From Bacillota bacterium (GTDB lineage Bacteria; Bacillota; Clostridia; DSM-8532), in NCBI GenBank assembly GCA_023446675.1, contig JAEXPO010000143.1, positions 1-11,051 on the forward strand: a stretch of DNA of 11,051 nt, given 5' to 3'. The notes below the pieces were generated by a model. It saw nothing but the letters and a program-made list of their open reading frames with translations, ran no database searches and was not told the DNA's origin. Positions 1-6,915 of this stretch are shown one piece after another. The position numbers and the translations under genes were made by a program. Numbering within the stretch: the stretch's first letter is position 1; every line of letters starts with the position of its first letter.

Positions 1-124
1 GGATAATGAAGCGACTAAGTTCATAATAGAGGCTATGAGCTGTTTTTACGTCCACACTGCCCCGGCTGCTGCAAATATAGGCTTTGTAGCGATAGGGAGA
101 AGCGTTTTGTATTTCCATAATCAT
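1..124 (-). CDS. Unidentified protein, N-terminal fragment (runs off left edge)
   Basis: An open reading frame on the minus strand starts at ATG 124-122 and stays open to base 1, giving 41 codons. An AGGAGA ribosome-binding site (137-132) lies 7 nt upstream of this ATG. A nearby ATG at 128 is in another frame that closes after about 33 codons, and an in-frame ATG at 118 is too far from the site, so 124 is the best start. The visible protein begins MIMEIQNASPYRYKAYICSS and continues with a possible helix (VKTAHSLYYELSRFII). The strand followed by small residues (KAYICSSRG) faintly recalls Rossmann-like nucleoside-deoxyribosyltransferase-type or DUF7768-type N-termini. That is only an impression from a short stretch, and I do not assign a function. 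The gene is divergent from the diguanylate cyclase. Confidence 0.55.
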   Translation of the reverse strand, partial: MIMEIQNASPYRYKAYICSSRGSVDVKTAHSLYYELSRFII

Positions 125-187
125 GCATGATTCTCCTAGGCAATCTGTCAATAAGTTAATCATGTATTTTAGTACATACTCTAGTCT

Positions 188-217
188 ATGATACTACAAA
201 CTTATATTCCACTACAA
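188..217 (-). promoter_or_regulatory. Possible sigma-A promoter for the leftward partial gene
   Basis: Read on the minus strand, TTGTAG (217-212) is followed after 18 nt by TATCAT (193-188), upstream of the partial gene starting at 124. The match is moderate and the region is AT-rich, so a chance match is possible. A small inverted repeat, ATGTA (162-166) and TACAT (173-177), lies just downstream and could be an operator. Confidence 0.3.
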
Positions 218-294
218 GAATTTTTGCGTATTTAGTCATTTGCAAGTGAATTTCATACAGTTAAAAGTTTATTTTTACTTTAAATCCGACAGAA

Positions 295-323
295 TTGATT
301 AATTAAGTTTGGTCTGATATGAT
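295..323 (+). promoter_or_regulatory. Probable sigma-A promoter (extended -10) for the diguanylate cyclase
   Basis: TTGATT (295-300), a 17-nt spacer and TATGAT (318-323) form a good housekeeping promoter. A TG at 315-316 gives an extended -10. Transcription would start near 330 and leave a leader of about 90 nt before the ATG at 419. The leader holds a short palindrome, GAGATTATCTC, around 356-366. I see no recognisable riboswitch in it. The rest of the gap between 125 and 418 is AT-rich with no other gene that I can support. Confidence 0.6.
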
Positions 324-418
324 TGTGTCAAATAGGAATAATTTCTGATATCTTGAGATTATCTCGTGAAGATGCCTAATATTAAGAAAAAGAGTATGCC
401 AATACAACGTGGAGTATT

Positions 419-1579
419 ATGGAAAAAACACATATTGCTGAAATACAGAATGAATATGCGCGTATCGATAAAAATTGGCTGAACCTGCATTACAAAACCA
501 CTGTCGCGCTGGTATTGCTGTCTGTTTTTGTAGAATGCTTTCTAGGCTGGTTTATTGTACACTCCGACGAACTCAATACAACCCCCTTTATCTTTACAAT
601 TAAGTTCATTATTGTCCCTGCTTTTCTGAATCTTGCATGTGTTTACATTGACTATCGGGTTATGCGCTCAGAAAAACTGCCTCAGGAAAAGAAAATTTAT
701 GTTGTATCGCTTCTCTTTGTTGTAATATGCTTTGTTCTTTTTACCGTACATATTTATTTTACAAACCTGTATTTCATTTTTGCCATTCCCATTATCCTGA
801 CTACCATTTACGCCAATTACAGGCTTACCATCATCACCTCCGCTATGAGCACCGCCGCAGTTATTCTTTCAGAGGTTTTTATTAAGTGGGATATCGATAA
901 GGTCAGTATACTTGATAATACCCTGAGACGGGTGGATTTCTTTATTGCTTTATTTATACTCGCAGCCTTTTCTGCTGTTTGCATGGTTGTTATACGCTTT
1001 GAGAAGGAAAAAAACACGGCAAGCATTCAAAAGGAAATGGAGAGGCACCAGCTGCAGGAAAAGCTTCATATTGATGAATTAACCGGCATTTATAACAGGA
1101 AAGCCCTCCATAACGCCGTTAAGGACATGGAGGAGGACGAATCTGAGACAAGCTATATTTTTGTCATGCTGGATATCGATAATTTTAAAATGCTTAACGA
1201 TAATCTGGGGCATATTTTTGGAGACCGCTGCCTCATTGAGCTGGGCAAAATTATGAAAACCAATTGCCTGGAGGCAATTCCTTTTCGTTACGGCGGGGAT
1301 GAATTTTGCATATTGTTTAAAAACAAGACGGTGGATGAGGCTGTTGGCGTCTGTGAAGAAATTCAAAAGGCCTTTCATCAGGTTTCCGTTGGAAAGAAAT
1401 CGGGCATAGCCCTTACAGCCAGCTTTGGTGTTTCCACCTATAAGAGGGGAATGGATTCGGCAAAGCTTATTGTCAACACGGATAAAGCCCTTTATGAGGC
1501 TAAAACTGTCAAAAATACCATTCGTGTTTTCCAGCCGGAAGGAATTTTAGATAAGATCAGCAGACATGGCTTTGACTAA
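419..1579 (+). CDS. Membrane-anchored diguanylate cyclase (GGDEF domain)
   Basis: Makes the second messenger cyclic di-GMP from two GTP at the cytoplasmic face of the membrane. The N-terminal part (about residues 27-193) contains roughly six hydrophobic segments and serves as a sensor or anchor of MASE-like architecture; its ligand is unknown. A charged helical linker (about 194-217) leads into the GGDEF domain, which opens with the usual DELTGIYNR. The metal-binding stretch LDIDNFK (251-257) and an intact active-site signature RYGGDEF (290-296) predict an active cyclase. The position of the RxxD product-inhibition site (283-286) reads CLEA, so inhibition through the classical I-site should be absent. 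There is no EAL or HD-GYP domain. The start has GGAG at 411-414, only 4 nt upstream, and there is no alternative Met nearby. The gene is apparently monocistronic with its own promoter and is not functionally linked to its neighbours. Confidence 0.95.
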   Translation: MEKTHIAEIQNEYARIDKNWLNLHYKTTVALVLLSVFVECFLGWFIVHSDELNTTPFIFTIKFIIVPAFLNLACVYIDYRVMRSEKLPQEKKIYVVSLLFVVICFVLFTVHIYFTNLYFIFAIPIILTTIYANYRLTIITSAMSTAAVILSEVFIKWDIDKVSILDNTLRRVDFFIALFILAAFSAVCMVVIRFEKEKNTASIQKEMERHQLQEKLHIDELTGIYNRKALHNAVKDMEEDESETSYIFVMLDIDNFKMLNDNLGHIFGDRCLIELGKIMKTNCLEAIPFRYGGDEFCILFKNKTVDEAVGVCEEIQKAFHQVSVGKKSGIALTASFGVSTYKRGMDSAKLIVNTDKALYEAKTVKNTIRVFQPEGILDKISRHGFD

Positions 1580-1667
1580 AAAGGTACTTTTAAAGGGACA
1601 GGCAAACAGATGTCAGGCTTATGATGTTTCACCCCTGGGCTCAAAGACTGTAAAGTGGGTATATTTA

Positions 1668-1701
1668 TTGATGTAAGCAGCTTAAAAGTGCTATCATAGC
1701 A
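1668..1701 (+). promoter_or_regulatory. Probable promoter with palindromic operator over the -10, upstream of the SDR gene
   Basis: TTGATG (1668-1673), an 18-nt spacer and TATCAT (1692-1697) resemble a sigma-A promoter, and TG at 1689-1690 makes an extended -10. The -10 lies inside the palindrome TGCTATCATAGCA (1689-1701), whose 6-nt arms are perfect around a central C. This is a plausible repressor site, but it could also be chance. Transcription from here would begin near 1704 and would be the natural promoter for the following + strand gene run. The rest of the 1580-1784 gap holds no gene that I can support. Confidence 0.45.
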
Positions 1702-1732
1702 AAATGACGGCTTATGGATAAGACAGAGTGAA

Positions 1733-1766
1733 AAATGCATATTCGAGCTGCATTCAGTATGCATTT
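1733..1766 (+). repeat. 9-bp perfect inverted repeat in the SDR leader
   Basis: AAATGCATA (1733-1741) and TATGCATTT (1758-1766) are exact reverse complements separated by 16 nt. They lie just upstream of the ribosome-binding site of the SDR gene (GGAGG, 1776-1780). No T-tract follows, so this is not an intrinsic terminator. It could form an RNA stem-loop in the leader or bind a dimeric regulator. Confidence 0.5.
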
Positions 1767-1784
1767 AAGAGGCATGGAGGATAA

Positions 1785-2519
1785 ATGGTACAAACGGTAT
1801 TGGTAACAGGCGGTTCACGGGGGATAGGAAGTGAAATTGTACGTCTTTTTGCATTAAAAGGCTACAAGGTAGGGTTTACCTATCTAAATTCCGGGCTGGA
1901 AGCCCGAAGGCTGGAGGAAAGCCTTCGCGGCAGAGGCTTGGCCGTTACCGCCTACAAGGCCGATGTGTCCGTTCGAGAAGAAGTAAATGCCATTGTTGGT
2001 TCGTTTGAAGCGGAGAACGGAAAAACGGATATTCTTGTCAATAATGCGGGAATAGCAGCTCAAAAGCTCTTTACGGATATTTTGGAAGAGGATTGGGACA
2101 GAATGATGGCCGTTAATGTAAAAAGCCTTTTTAATTGCTGTCAGGCTGTCATTCCGGGAATGATCCGAAAAAAAAACGGAAAAGTGGTTAATATATCCTC
2201 TATATGGGGAATTACCGGCGCTTCCTGTGAGGTGCATTATTCCACAGCCAAGGCGGCAGTTATCGGTTTTACAAAGGCTCTTGCCAAAGAGCTTGGCCCT
2301 TCGGGGATCCAGGTTAATTGTGTGGCTCCGGGTGTTATTGAGACGGACATGCTGAGTCAGCTGTCCACGGAGGATAAAAAAAGCCTGGCGGAGGAAACTC
2401 CCCTGATGCGCCTGGGAACTGTGACGGACGTAGCTGAAAGTGTTTTTTTTCTCGCTTCGCCCAGGGCGGATTTTATTACGGGCCAGGTTCTGAGCCCCAA
2501 CGGAGGCTTTTGCATTTAA
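1785..2519 (+). CDS. ymfI: SDR reductase, likely elongation factor P 5-aminopentanone reductase (YmfI type)
   Basis: A 244-residue classical short-chain dehydrogenase/reductase related to FabG. It has the glycine-rich NAD(P) loop TGGSRGIG (8-15), NNAG (86-89) and the active-site set Asn111, Ser139, Tyr152 and Lys156. The stretch around the catalytic Ser and Tyr reads SSIWGITGASCEVHYSTAK. As I recall the sequences, SSIWGxTGASCEVxYS marks Bacillus subtilis YmfI and its clostridial relatives rather than fatty-acid FabG. YmfI reduces the 5-aminopentanone group on a lysine of elongation factor P, which supports translation of polyproline stretches. No acyl-carrier or other fatty-acid genes lie nearby, which also argues against FabG. 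The C-terminus, ITGQVLSPNGGF, is typical of the family. The start is fixed by GGAGG at 1776-1780, although its 4-nt spacing is short. The alternative call is a generic 3-oxoacyl-ACP reductase. Confidence 0.75.
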   Translation: MVQTVLVTGGSRGIGSEIVRLFALKGYKVGFTYLNSGLEARRLEESLRGRGLAVTAYKADVSVREEVNAIVGSFEAENGKTDILVNNAGIAAQKLFTDILEEDWDRMMAVNVKSLFNCCQAVIPGMIRKKNGKVVNISSIWGITGASCEVHYSTAKAAVIGFTKALAKELGPSGIQVNCVAPGVIETDMLSQLSTEDKKSLAEETPLMRLGTVTDVAESVFFLASPRADFITGQVLSPNGGFCI

Positions 2520-2520
2520 T

Positions 2521-2559
2521 AAAGTCCTGAGGGATTTAAGCACTAAGGAGGACTTTTTT
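2521..2559 (+). terminator. Terminator-like hairpin overlapping the RBS and start of the next gene
   Basis: AAAGTCCT (2521-2528) pairs exactly with AGGACTTT (2549-2556), and the T-run continues to 2559. The layout resembles an intrinsic terminator right after the SDR stop codon. The loop is 20 nt and the GC-containing core is only 5 bp, so termination would be weak or conditional. The 3' arm includes the last three bases of the AAGGAGG ribosome-binding site (2545-2551), and the T-run ends in the TTG start codon of the next gene. Confidence 0.35.
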
Positions 2560-4060
2560 GAAGCCGATATCTGAAAAAAGAAATGAAACAAGCGGGAAAA
2601 ACAATAAGAACAGGCTGTTTAAGCTGTTTACGCTGATAGAGGCAGTATGCCTGCTTTTTATTGGCCTCTCCCTTTTTCTTAATCTCATTACCCGATCATG
2701 GGCTCTTATAGCCGGGTATTTTACGGTGCTGGCCGGATGCTTTGCTTTAACCTATGGTTTACGAAAAGTGCTTTTTGAGAAGGGCAGCCTTTTAATAAGA
2801 ATCGTATATTTCACTGCACTGACCTTTCTAGTAAGACTGCCTATCTGCGTGTTTTTAAACCTCACGCCGCAAGGCGATTATGGCGGATTTTTATCCATCG
2901 CCCATATGCTGCATACCGGGCAGGAGATGGATATGTTCTATTTTGGAATCTTTCCTCATTCCATCAATTTTCCCGCTTTTCTGGCTTTTCTATATCAATT
3001 TCTGGGTGAGCATACCTGGGTGCCCAGAGCTGTCAACCTGGTACTGGGATCGATGGAAGCAGGCTTTGCTGCCGGAATTATGGAAATGTGCGCGGGCAGA
3101 AAGGCCGGTGCGGCTTCAGGCATCCTCGTGGCTCTAAATCCCTCTATTCTGGTATTCACCCTTCTTCCCGGAGGAGAATACGTTTACTCAGCTTTGCTTA
3201 CCGGAGCCTTTTTCTTCTTTACCTTAAGCCTGCGTGAGCAAGGCTGCAAACGGTATCTTTACCTGGGGGCGGCAGGTGTCTTTTGTGCGGCTGGCAATTA
3301 TTTCAGACCAACCGGTATCCTTTTTGTACTGGCCATTCTTCTTTATTTTTTCCTGTTTTCAAAGGCCCGTTTAAAGCAAAGGCTGGGTAGCGCGGCGGTG
3401 CTGATGGCTGTCTTTCTGGCCGGCAGCACCGCTCTGGGGCTTGTAACCACTTCTGTCAGCGGTTATGAAAAGCCCTCCTCAAGCTACGGCTGGAATTTGT
3501 ATGTGGGAGGCAATTATGAAAGCGCAGGCTCATGGAGCAGTGAGGATGCCCAGGCCTTTGAAGAGGCAAAAACACAGTATGCCACACCCTCCCTGTTCCA
3601 GTCCCATTTTGCTGAGCTTGGCCTGGAACGCTACCGGGAGATGGGCCTTCGCATTCCGGAGCATTTTAAAAACAAGCTTGCGCTTTGGAATAAGGAAGCG
3701 TTTACGGCAGGGGTCATTACGGGCTGGCAGTCGGTGTATACCCGTTTTCAGTCGTCAGATTTGTATGAAGCCTATACCGATTTGATTACACGCTTTAATG
3801 GGGTTGTGCTTTTTGGGGCTCTTCTGGCCATGGTGGGACTTTCCATTTTCGGTAAGAAAGAGGGGGCCCTGAGGGCTATGTCGGTTTATATGCTTGGGGC
3901 TATGGTGGCCTTTATGTTTTTAGAGTTTGCCGGAAGGTATAAGGGGGCTTTTTACAGTACCCTCACCATGCTTTCGGTTTATGGCTATATGAAGGCCCGG
4001 ATCCTTTTGAAGAAATGGAAACAGGGTGTGGTCATCCCATCGTTTTTTTGGTATCATTAG
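2558..4060 (+). CDS. Polytopic membrane protein, probable GT-C fold glycosyltransferase (family 39/PMT-like)
   Basis: A 500-residue protein with about a dozen predicted membrane segments. After three N-terminal helices (about 22-43, 47-67, 79-100) comes a loop with QGDYGGF (105-111). An acidic residue here in the first external loop is a hallmark of GT-C enzymes, which transfer sugars from polyprenyl-phosphate donors outside the membrane. NYFRPTGILF (247-256) fits the same superfamily. A long, probably external segment (about 298-412) precedes the last helices, and the C-terminus is basic. Donor and acceptor cannot be told from the sequence. The start is TTG 2558, because AAGGAGG (2545-2551) lies 6 nt upstream and no in-frame ATG is close. 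Its position before uppS suggests use of an undecaprenyl-linked sugar, which is inference. It could instead be a non-catalytic membrane protein. Confidence 0.65.
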   Translation: MKPISEKRNETSGKNNKNRLFKLFTLIEAVCLLFIGLSLFLNLITRSWALIAGYFTVLAGCFALTYGLRKVLFEKGSLLIRIVYFTALTFLVRLPICVFLNLTPQGDYGGFLSIAHMLHTGQEMDMFYFGIFPHSINFPAFLAFLYQFLGEHTWVPRAVNLVLGSMEAGFAAGIMEMCAGRKAGAASGILVALNPSILVFTLLPGGEYVYSALLTGAFFFFTLSLREQGCKRYLYLGAAGVFCAAGNYFRPTGILFVLAILLYFFLFSKARLKQRLGSAAVLMAVFLAGSTALGLVTTSVSGYEKPSSSYGWNLYVGGNYESAGSWSSEDAQAFEEAKTQYATPSLFQSHFAELGLERYREMGLRIPEHFKNKLALWNKEAFTAGVITGWQSVYTRFQSSDLYEAYTDLITRFNGVVLFGALLAMVGLSIFGKKEGALRAMSVYMLGAMVAFMFLEFAGRYKGAFYSTLTMLSVYGYMKARILLKKWKQGVVIPSFFWYH

Positions 4061-4129
4061 GATCGATTGAAGGTTTTACAGGAATAGCCATACAGGCGTT
4101 TGCTTTAAATACAAACCTAGGAGTTGTGC

Positions 4130-4855
4130 ATGTTTTTCAAGAAAAGGATCGAGCTGGACAGGGATAGGATACCTGCCCATATTGCTATTATTATGGACGG
4201 AAACGGCCGCTGGGCCAAGCAAAGAGGCCTGTCGCGGAGCATGGGTCACCGGGAGGGCTCCCGTACGCTCCGTAAGGTGGTTGAGGCTTGCTACCATTTG
4301 GGCGTAAAATATCTGACTGCCTATTGCTTTTCCACTGAAAACTGGTCCAGGCCTTCTGAGGAAGTGGATCAGCTCATGAAGCTTCTTCTTGAGTATTTGA
4401 AAAACGCGGAGGAAGAGCTTAAGGACAAAAAGGTCCGCATCCGGGTGATCGGAGACAGAAGCCGCCTTTCGCCGGAAATGCAGAAGCAGATCCGGCAAAC
4501 GGAGCAAAATACCGCCCATGTGGAGGGGTTGGAATTTGTAATCGCATTGAACTACGGCGGCCGCCTGGAGGGGGTAAGCGCTATTCGAAGCATCAGCGAG
4601 AAAAACGCGGCAGGGGAGCTTTCGGTGATTGATGAAAAAACCGTTTCCCAGCATTTATATACTCATGACATTCCCGATCCGGATCTTCTCATTCGTACCA
4701 GCGGTGAAATGCGGTTGAGCAATTTTTTAATCTGGCAGTGCTCCTACTCGGAATTTTACTTTACGGATGTGTTGTGGCCGGACTTTAGCGAAAAGCATTT
4801 AAGGGATGCCATTTTGGCCTATCAAAAAAGACAGAGGCGATTTGGGGGGATATGA
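4130..4855 (+). CDS. uppS: Isoprenyl transferase (undecaprenyl diphosphate synthase)
   Basis: Adds isopentenyl diphosphate units in cis to farnesyl diphosphate to give the C55 carrier lipid for peptidoglycan and surface glycans. The 241-residue protein has all family hallmarks: HIAIIMDGNGRWAK with catalytic Asp23, GH at 39-40, NWSRP (71-75) and RTSGEMRLSNFLIWQ (189-203). Arg189, Arg195 and Glu208 match the diphosphate and metal ligands known from E. coli UppS. I place the start at ATG 4130 rather than the in-frame TTG at 4124, because the site AGGAG (4119-4123) directly abuts that TTG but is 6 nt from the ATG. A 69-base gap separates it from the GT-C-like gene, and cdsA follows after 1 nt, so uppS and cdsA are almost certainly cotranscribed and translationally coupled. 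Confidence 0.97.
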   Translation: MFFKKRIELDRDRIPAHIAIIMDGNGRWAKQRGLSRSMGHREGSRTLRKVVEACYHLGVKYLTAYCFSTENWSRPSEEVDQLMKLLLEYLKNAEEELKDKKVRIRVIGDRSRLSPEMQKQIRQTEQNTAHVEGLEFVIALNYGGRLEGVSAIRSISEKNAAGELSVIDEKTVSQHLYTHDIPDPDLLIRTSGEMRLSNFLIWQCSYSEFYFTDVLWPDFSEKHLRDAILAYQKRQRRFGGI

Positions 4856-4856
4856 A

Positions 4857-5717
4857 ATGAGGGTACGTATCCTGAGCGGTTTTGTTGTGGCATTAATATT
4901 TGCCGTAGTGGTTTTTTCACCGCCCTTCGCCATGGCGATTCTGGTTTTGTTTGCGACCATAACCGGCTTGTATGAATTTGGACGGGCTCTTCGGCAAAAG
5001 GATATTCATATTGATTTGTATCTGGCCTATGCCGGGGCTTTGCTGCTTGTGCTGGGAGCTTATTCCTCCGGCTCGTCGGATCCTCTTTTTCAAAATTTGT
5101 CGGACAAGACCTGGGTTTTTATTTCATACTTTTTCAAGACCTTTCTCATTGCAGGCCTGTTGTATTTATTTACGAAGTTTATATTTGGAAAAGGCAAGCC
5201 CGGAACGCGTATGGAGGATATTTCCCATACTCTCCTCAGCATAGCCTATATTCCGCTTCTTTTAAGCTTCGCCGTATTAACCCGGGTATTGGACAGGGGC
5301 CTGGAATACACCTGGTTTATTATCATCGGGTCTTCTGTTACCGATGTCTTTGCCTATTTTGTAGGTGTTAGATTCGGAAAGCATAAGATCGTACCTGACA
5401 TCAGCCCGAAAAAAACCGTAGAGGGCTCTATTGGCGGCATGCTGGGCTGCATGCTGGTTATGGTGGCTTACGGTATCCTTTTTGTTAACAGGATGCCGGG
5501 AGAGCCCATTCACTGGCTTCATTTTGCGGCCATCGGCCTTTTGTGCGGCATCGTTTCCCAGCTTGGAGACTGGACGGCTTCAGCCTTTAAGCGCATAACG
5601 GGTATTAAGGATTTTGGCAGACTAATTCCAGGACACGGAGGTATAATGGACAGGGTAGACAGCTTCCTTTTTGTTGCGCCTACCGTGTATATTTATATTG
5701 AGTTGTTCTTAAGATAG
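4857..5717 (+). CDS. cdsA: Phosphatidate cytidylyltransferase (CDP-diacylglycerol synthase)
   Basis: Makes CDP-diacylglycerol from phosphatidic acid and CTP, the branch point for phosphatidylglycerol and other phospholipids. The 286-residue integral membrane protein has about eight hydrophobic segments. It carries the complete CDS signature near the C-terminus: SAFKR (242-246), KDFGRLIPGHGG (251-262) and DRVD (265-268). The conserved SPKKTVEGSIGG stretch (183-194) is also present. The frame is open further upstream inside uppS, but ATG 4857 is the right start: it gives the usual N-terminus (MRVRILSG) and has the purine run GGGGGGA (4844-4850) 6 nt upstream. Only one base separates it from the uppS stop. 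Confidence 0.96.
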   Translation: MRVRILSGFVVALIFAVVVFSPPFAMAILVLFATITGLYEFGRALRQKDIHIDLYLAYAGALLLVLGAYSSGSSDPLFQNLSDKTWVFISYFFKTFLIAGLLYLFTKFIFGKGKPGTRMEDISHTLLSIAYIPLLLSFAVLTRVLDRGLEYTWFIIIGSSVTDVFAYFVGVRFGKHKIVPDISPKKTVEGSIGGMLGCMLVMVAYGILFVNRMPGEPIHWLHFAAIGLLCGIVSQLGDWTASAFKRITGIKDFGRLIPGHGGIMDRVDSFLFVAPTVYIYIELFLR

Positions 5718-5762
5718 TAAAAGATTGACTTTTAATGATATAGTCCGGAAAGGTTATTTTAT

Positions 5763-6914
5763 ATGACAAATGCTTTGTCTGTTTTGGGTTCCACCGGTTC
5801 CATCGGTGTACAGGCCCTGGAGGTTTGTGAAAACCTCAATATAAGGGTGGCGGCTCTGGCCGCCGGTTCCAATATTGATCTTCTTGAAAAACAGATTCGT
5901 CGGTTTAAACCGGCATTAGCCGCAGTCTTTGATGAAAACGGAGCAAAAGCTTTAAGGGAAAGGGTTGCCGATTTGCCTACAGAAATTGTAGGCGGACAGG
6001 CAGGCCTTTTAAAGGCTGCTCAAATGGAAGAAGCCGATTCGGTACTCTCCGCCCTTGTTGGAATTGCCGGCCTTCTTCCTACCATGAAGGCCATAAAAGC
6101 GGGTAAGCAGCTTGCCCTTGCAAACAAGGAAACCCTTGTAACAGCCGGGTCTCTGGTAATGGATGCGGCAAAGGAAGCCGGAACGGAAATTCTTCCGGTA
6201 GACAGTGAGCATGCCGCCATTTTTCAGTGCCTTGCGGGAAACAGGGCAAAGGATGTGGATAGTATTCTTCTTACTGCTTCGGGAGGCCCTTTCAGGGGCT
6301 TTACCGCAGAGCAGCTAAAGACGGTTACCCTGGAGCAGGCTCTCAAGCACCCAAACTGGAGCATGGGAAGTAAAATTACCATTGATTCGGCTACCATGAT
6401 GAACAAGGGCCTGGAGGTCATTGAGGCCATGTGGCTGTTTGAGGTGGAAGCAGCCAATATTGAGGTTGTGATACATAAGGAAAGCATCATTCATTCCATG
6501 GTGTCCTACAGGGACGGTTCAATACTGGCCCAGCTGGGAGCGCCCGACATGCGTGTTCCCATCCAGCTTGCCCTCACCTGGCCTGAAAGACGGTCCAATC
6601 CCTTTAAAAGGCTGTCCTTTAAGGATACCCGGAGCCTCACCTTCGAGGAGCCGGATCTTACTACCTTCCGCTGCCTGGCTCTGGCCTATGAAGCCGCCGG
6701 AATTAAGGGAACCATGCCTGCCGCCATGAACGCGGCCAACGAAATTGCGGTAGCCGGTTTTCTGAAAAAAGAGCTGGCTTTCCACCAAATTCCAGAATTA
6801 ATTGAAAAGGTAATGCTTTCACATTCAGTGAATAGCAAGCCTGTTCTCGACGATATAATAGATACTGACCGTACAGCAAGAGAGAAAGCCCTTGCCGAAT
6901 TGAGGAGGATTTGA
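5763..6914 (+). CDS. dxr: 1-deoxy-D-xylulose 5-phosphate reductoisomerase
   Basis: Converts 1-deoxyxylulose 5-phosphate to 2-C-methyl-D-erythritol 4-phosphate with NADPH, the committed step of the MEP isoprenoid pathway; cytosolic. The 383-residue protein has the NADPH loop GSTGSIG (9-15), NKETLVTAG (121-129) and the metal ligands Asp147 and Glu149 in the DSEH motif. SGGPFR (173-178) and HPNWSMGSKITIDSATM (196-212) follow, with the third metal ligand Glu218 in NKGLEVIEA. Length and motifs are normal, so the enzyme should be active. The ribosome-binding site GGAAAGG (5747-5753) lies 9 nt before the ATG. It follows cdsA by 45 bases and rseP begins one base after its stop. Confidence 0.98.
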   Translation: MTNALSVLGSTGSIGVQALEVCENLNIRVAALAAGSNIDLLEKQIRRFKPALAAVFDENGAKALRERVADLPTEIVGGQAGLLKAAQMEEADSVLSALVGIAGLLPTMKAIKAGKQLALANKETLVTAGSLVMDAAKEAGTEILPVDSEHAAIFQCLAGNRAKDVDSILLTASGGPFRGFTAEQLKTVTLEQALKHPNWSMGSKITIDSATMMNKGLEVIEAMWLFEVEAANIEVVIHKESIIHSMVSYRDGSILAQLGAPDMRVPIQLALTWPERRSNPFKRLSFKDTRSLTFEEPDLTTFRCLALAYEAAGIKGTMPAAMNAANEIAVAGFLKKELAFHQIPELIEKVMLSHSVNSKPVLDDIIDTDRTAREKALAELRRI

Positions 6915-6915
6915 T

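Noticed and set aside
1574..1592. AAAAG-GTA-CTTTT stem just after the diguanylate cyclase stop, as a possible terminator
   Set aside because: The stem is only 5 bp and nearly all A-T, and no T-tract follows.
1580..1784. Possible riboswitch (c-di-GMP class or other) in the gap after the diguanylate cyclase
   Set aside because: I compared it by eye with the c-di-GMP-I core, and the conserved blocks are not present in order. Only the promoter and inverted repeats can be supported.
1884..2591. Long minus-strand open frame antisense to the SDR gene
   Set aside because: It mirrors a clear SDR coding frame, has no recognisable family features, and is explained by codon bias.
4806..4856. Longer cdsA starting inside uppS
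   Set aside because: The extra 17 residues look like out-of-frame uppS sequence, and ATG 4857 has a good ribosome-binding site and the family's usual N-terminus.
5718..5734. TAAAAG/CTTTTA mini-hairpin between cdsA and dxr
   Set aside because: Six pairs with a single G-C would be too weak to act as a terminator, and the genes look cotranscribed.
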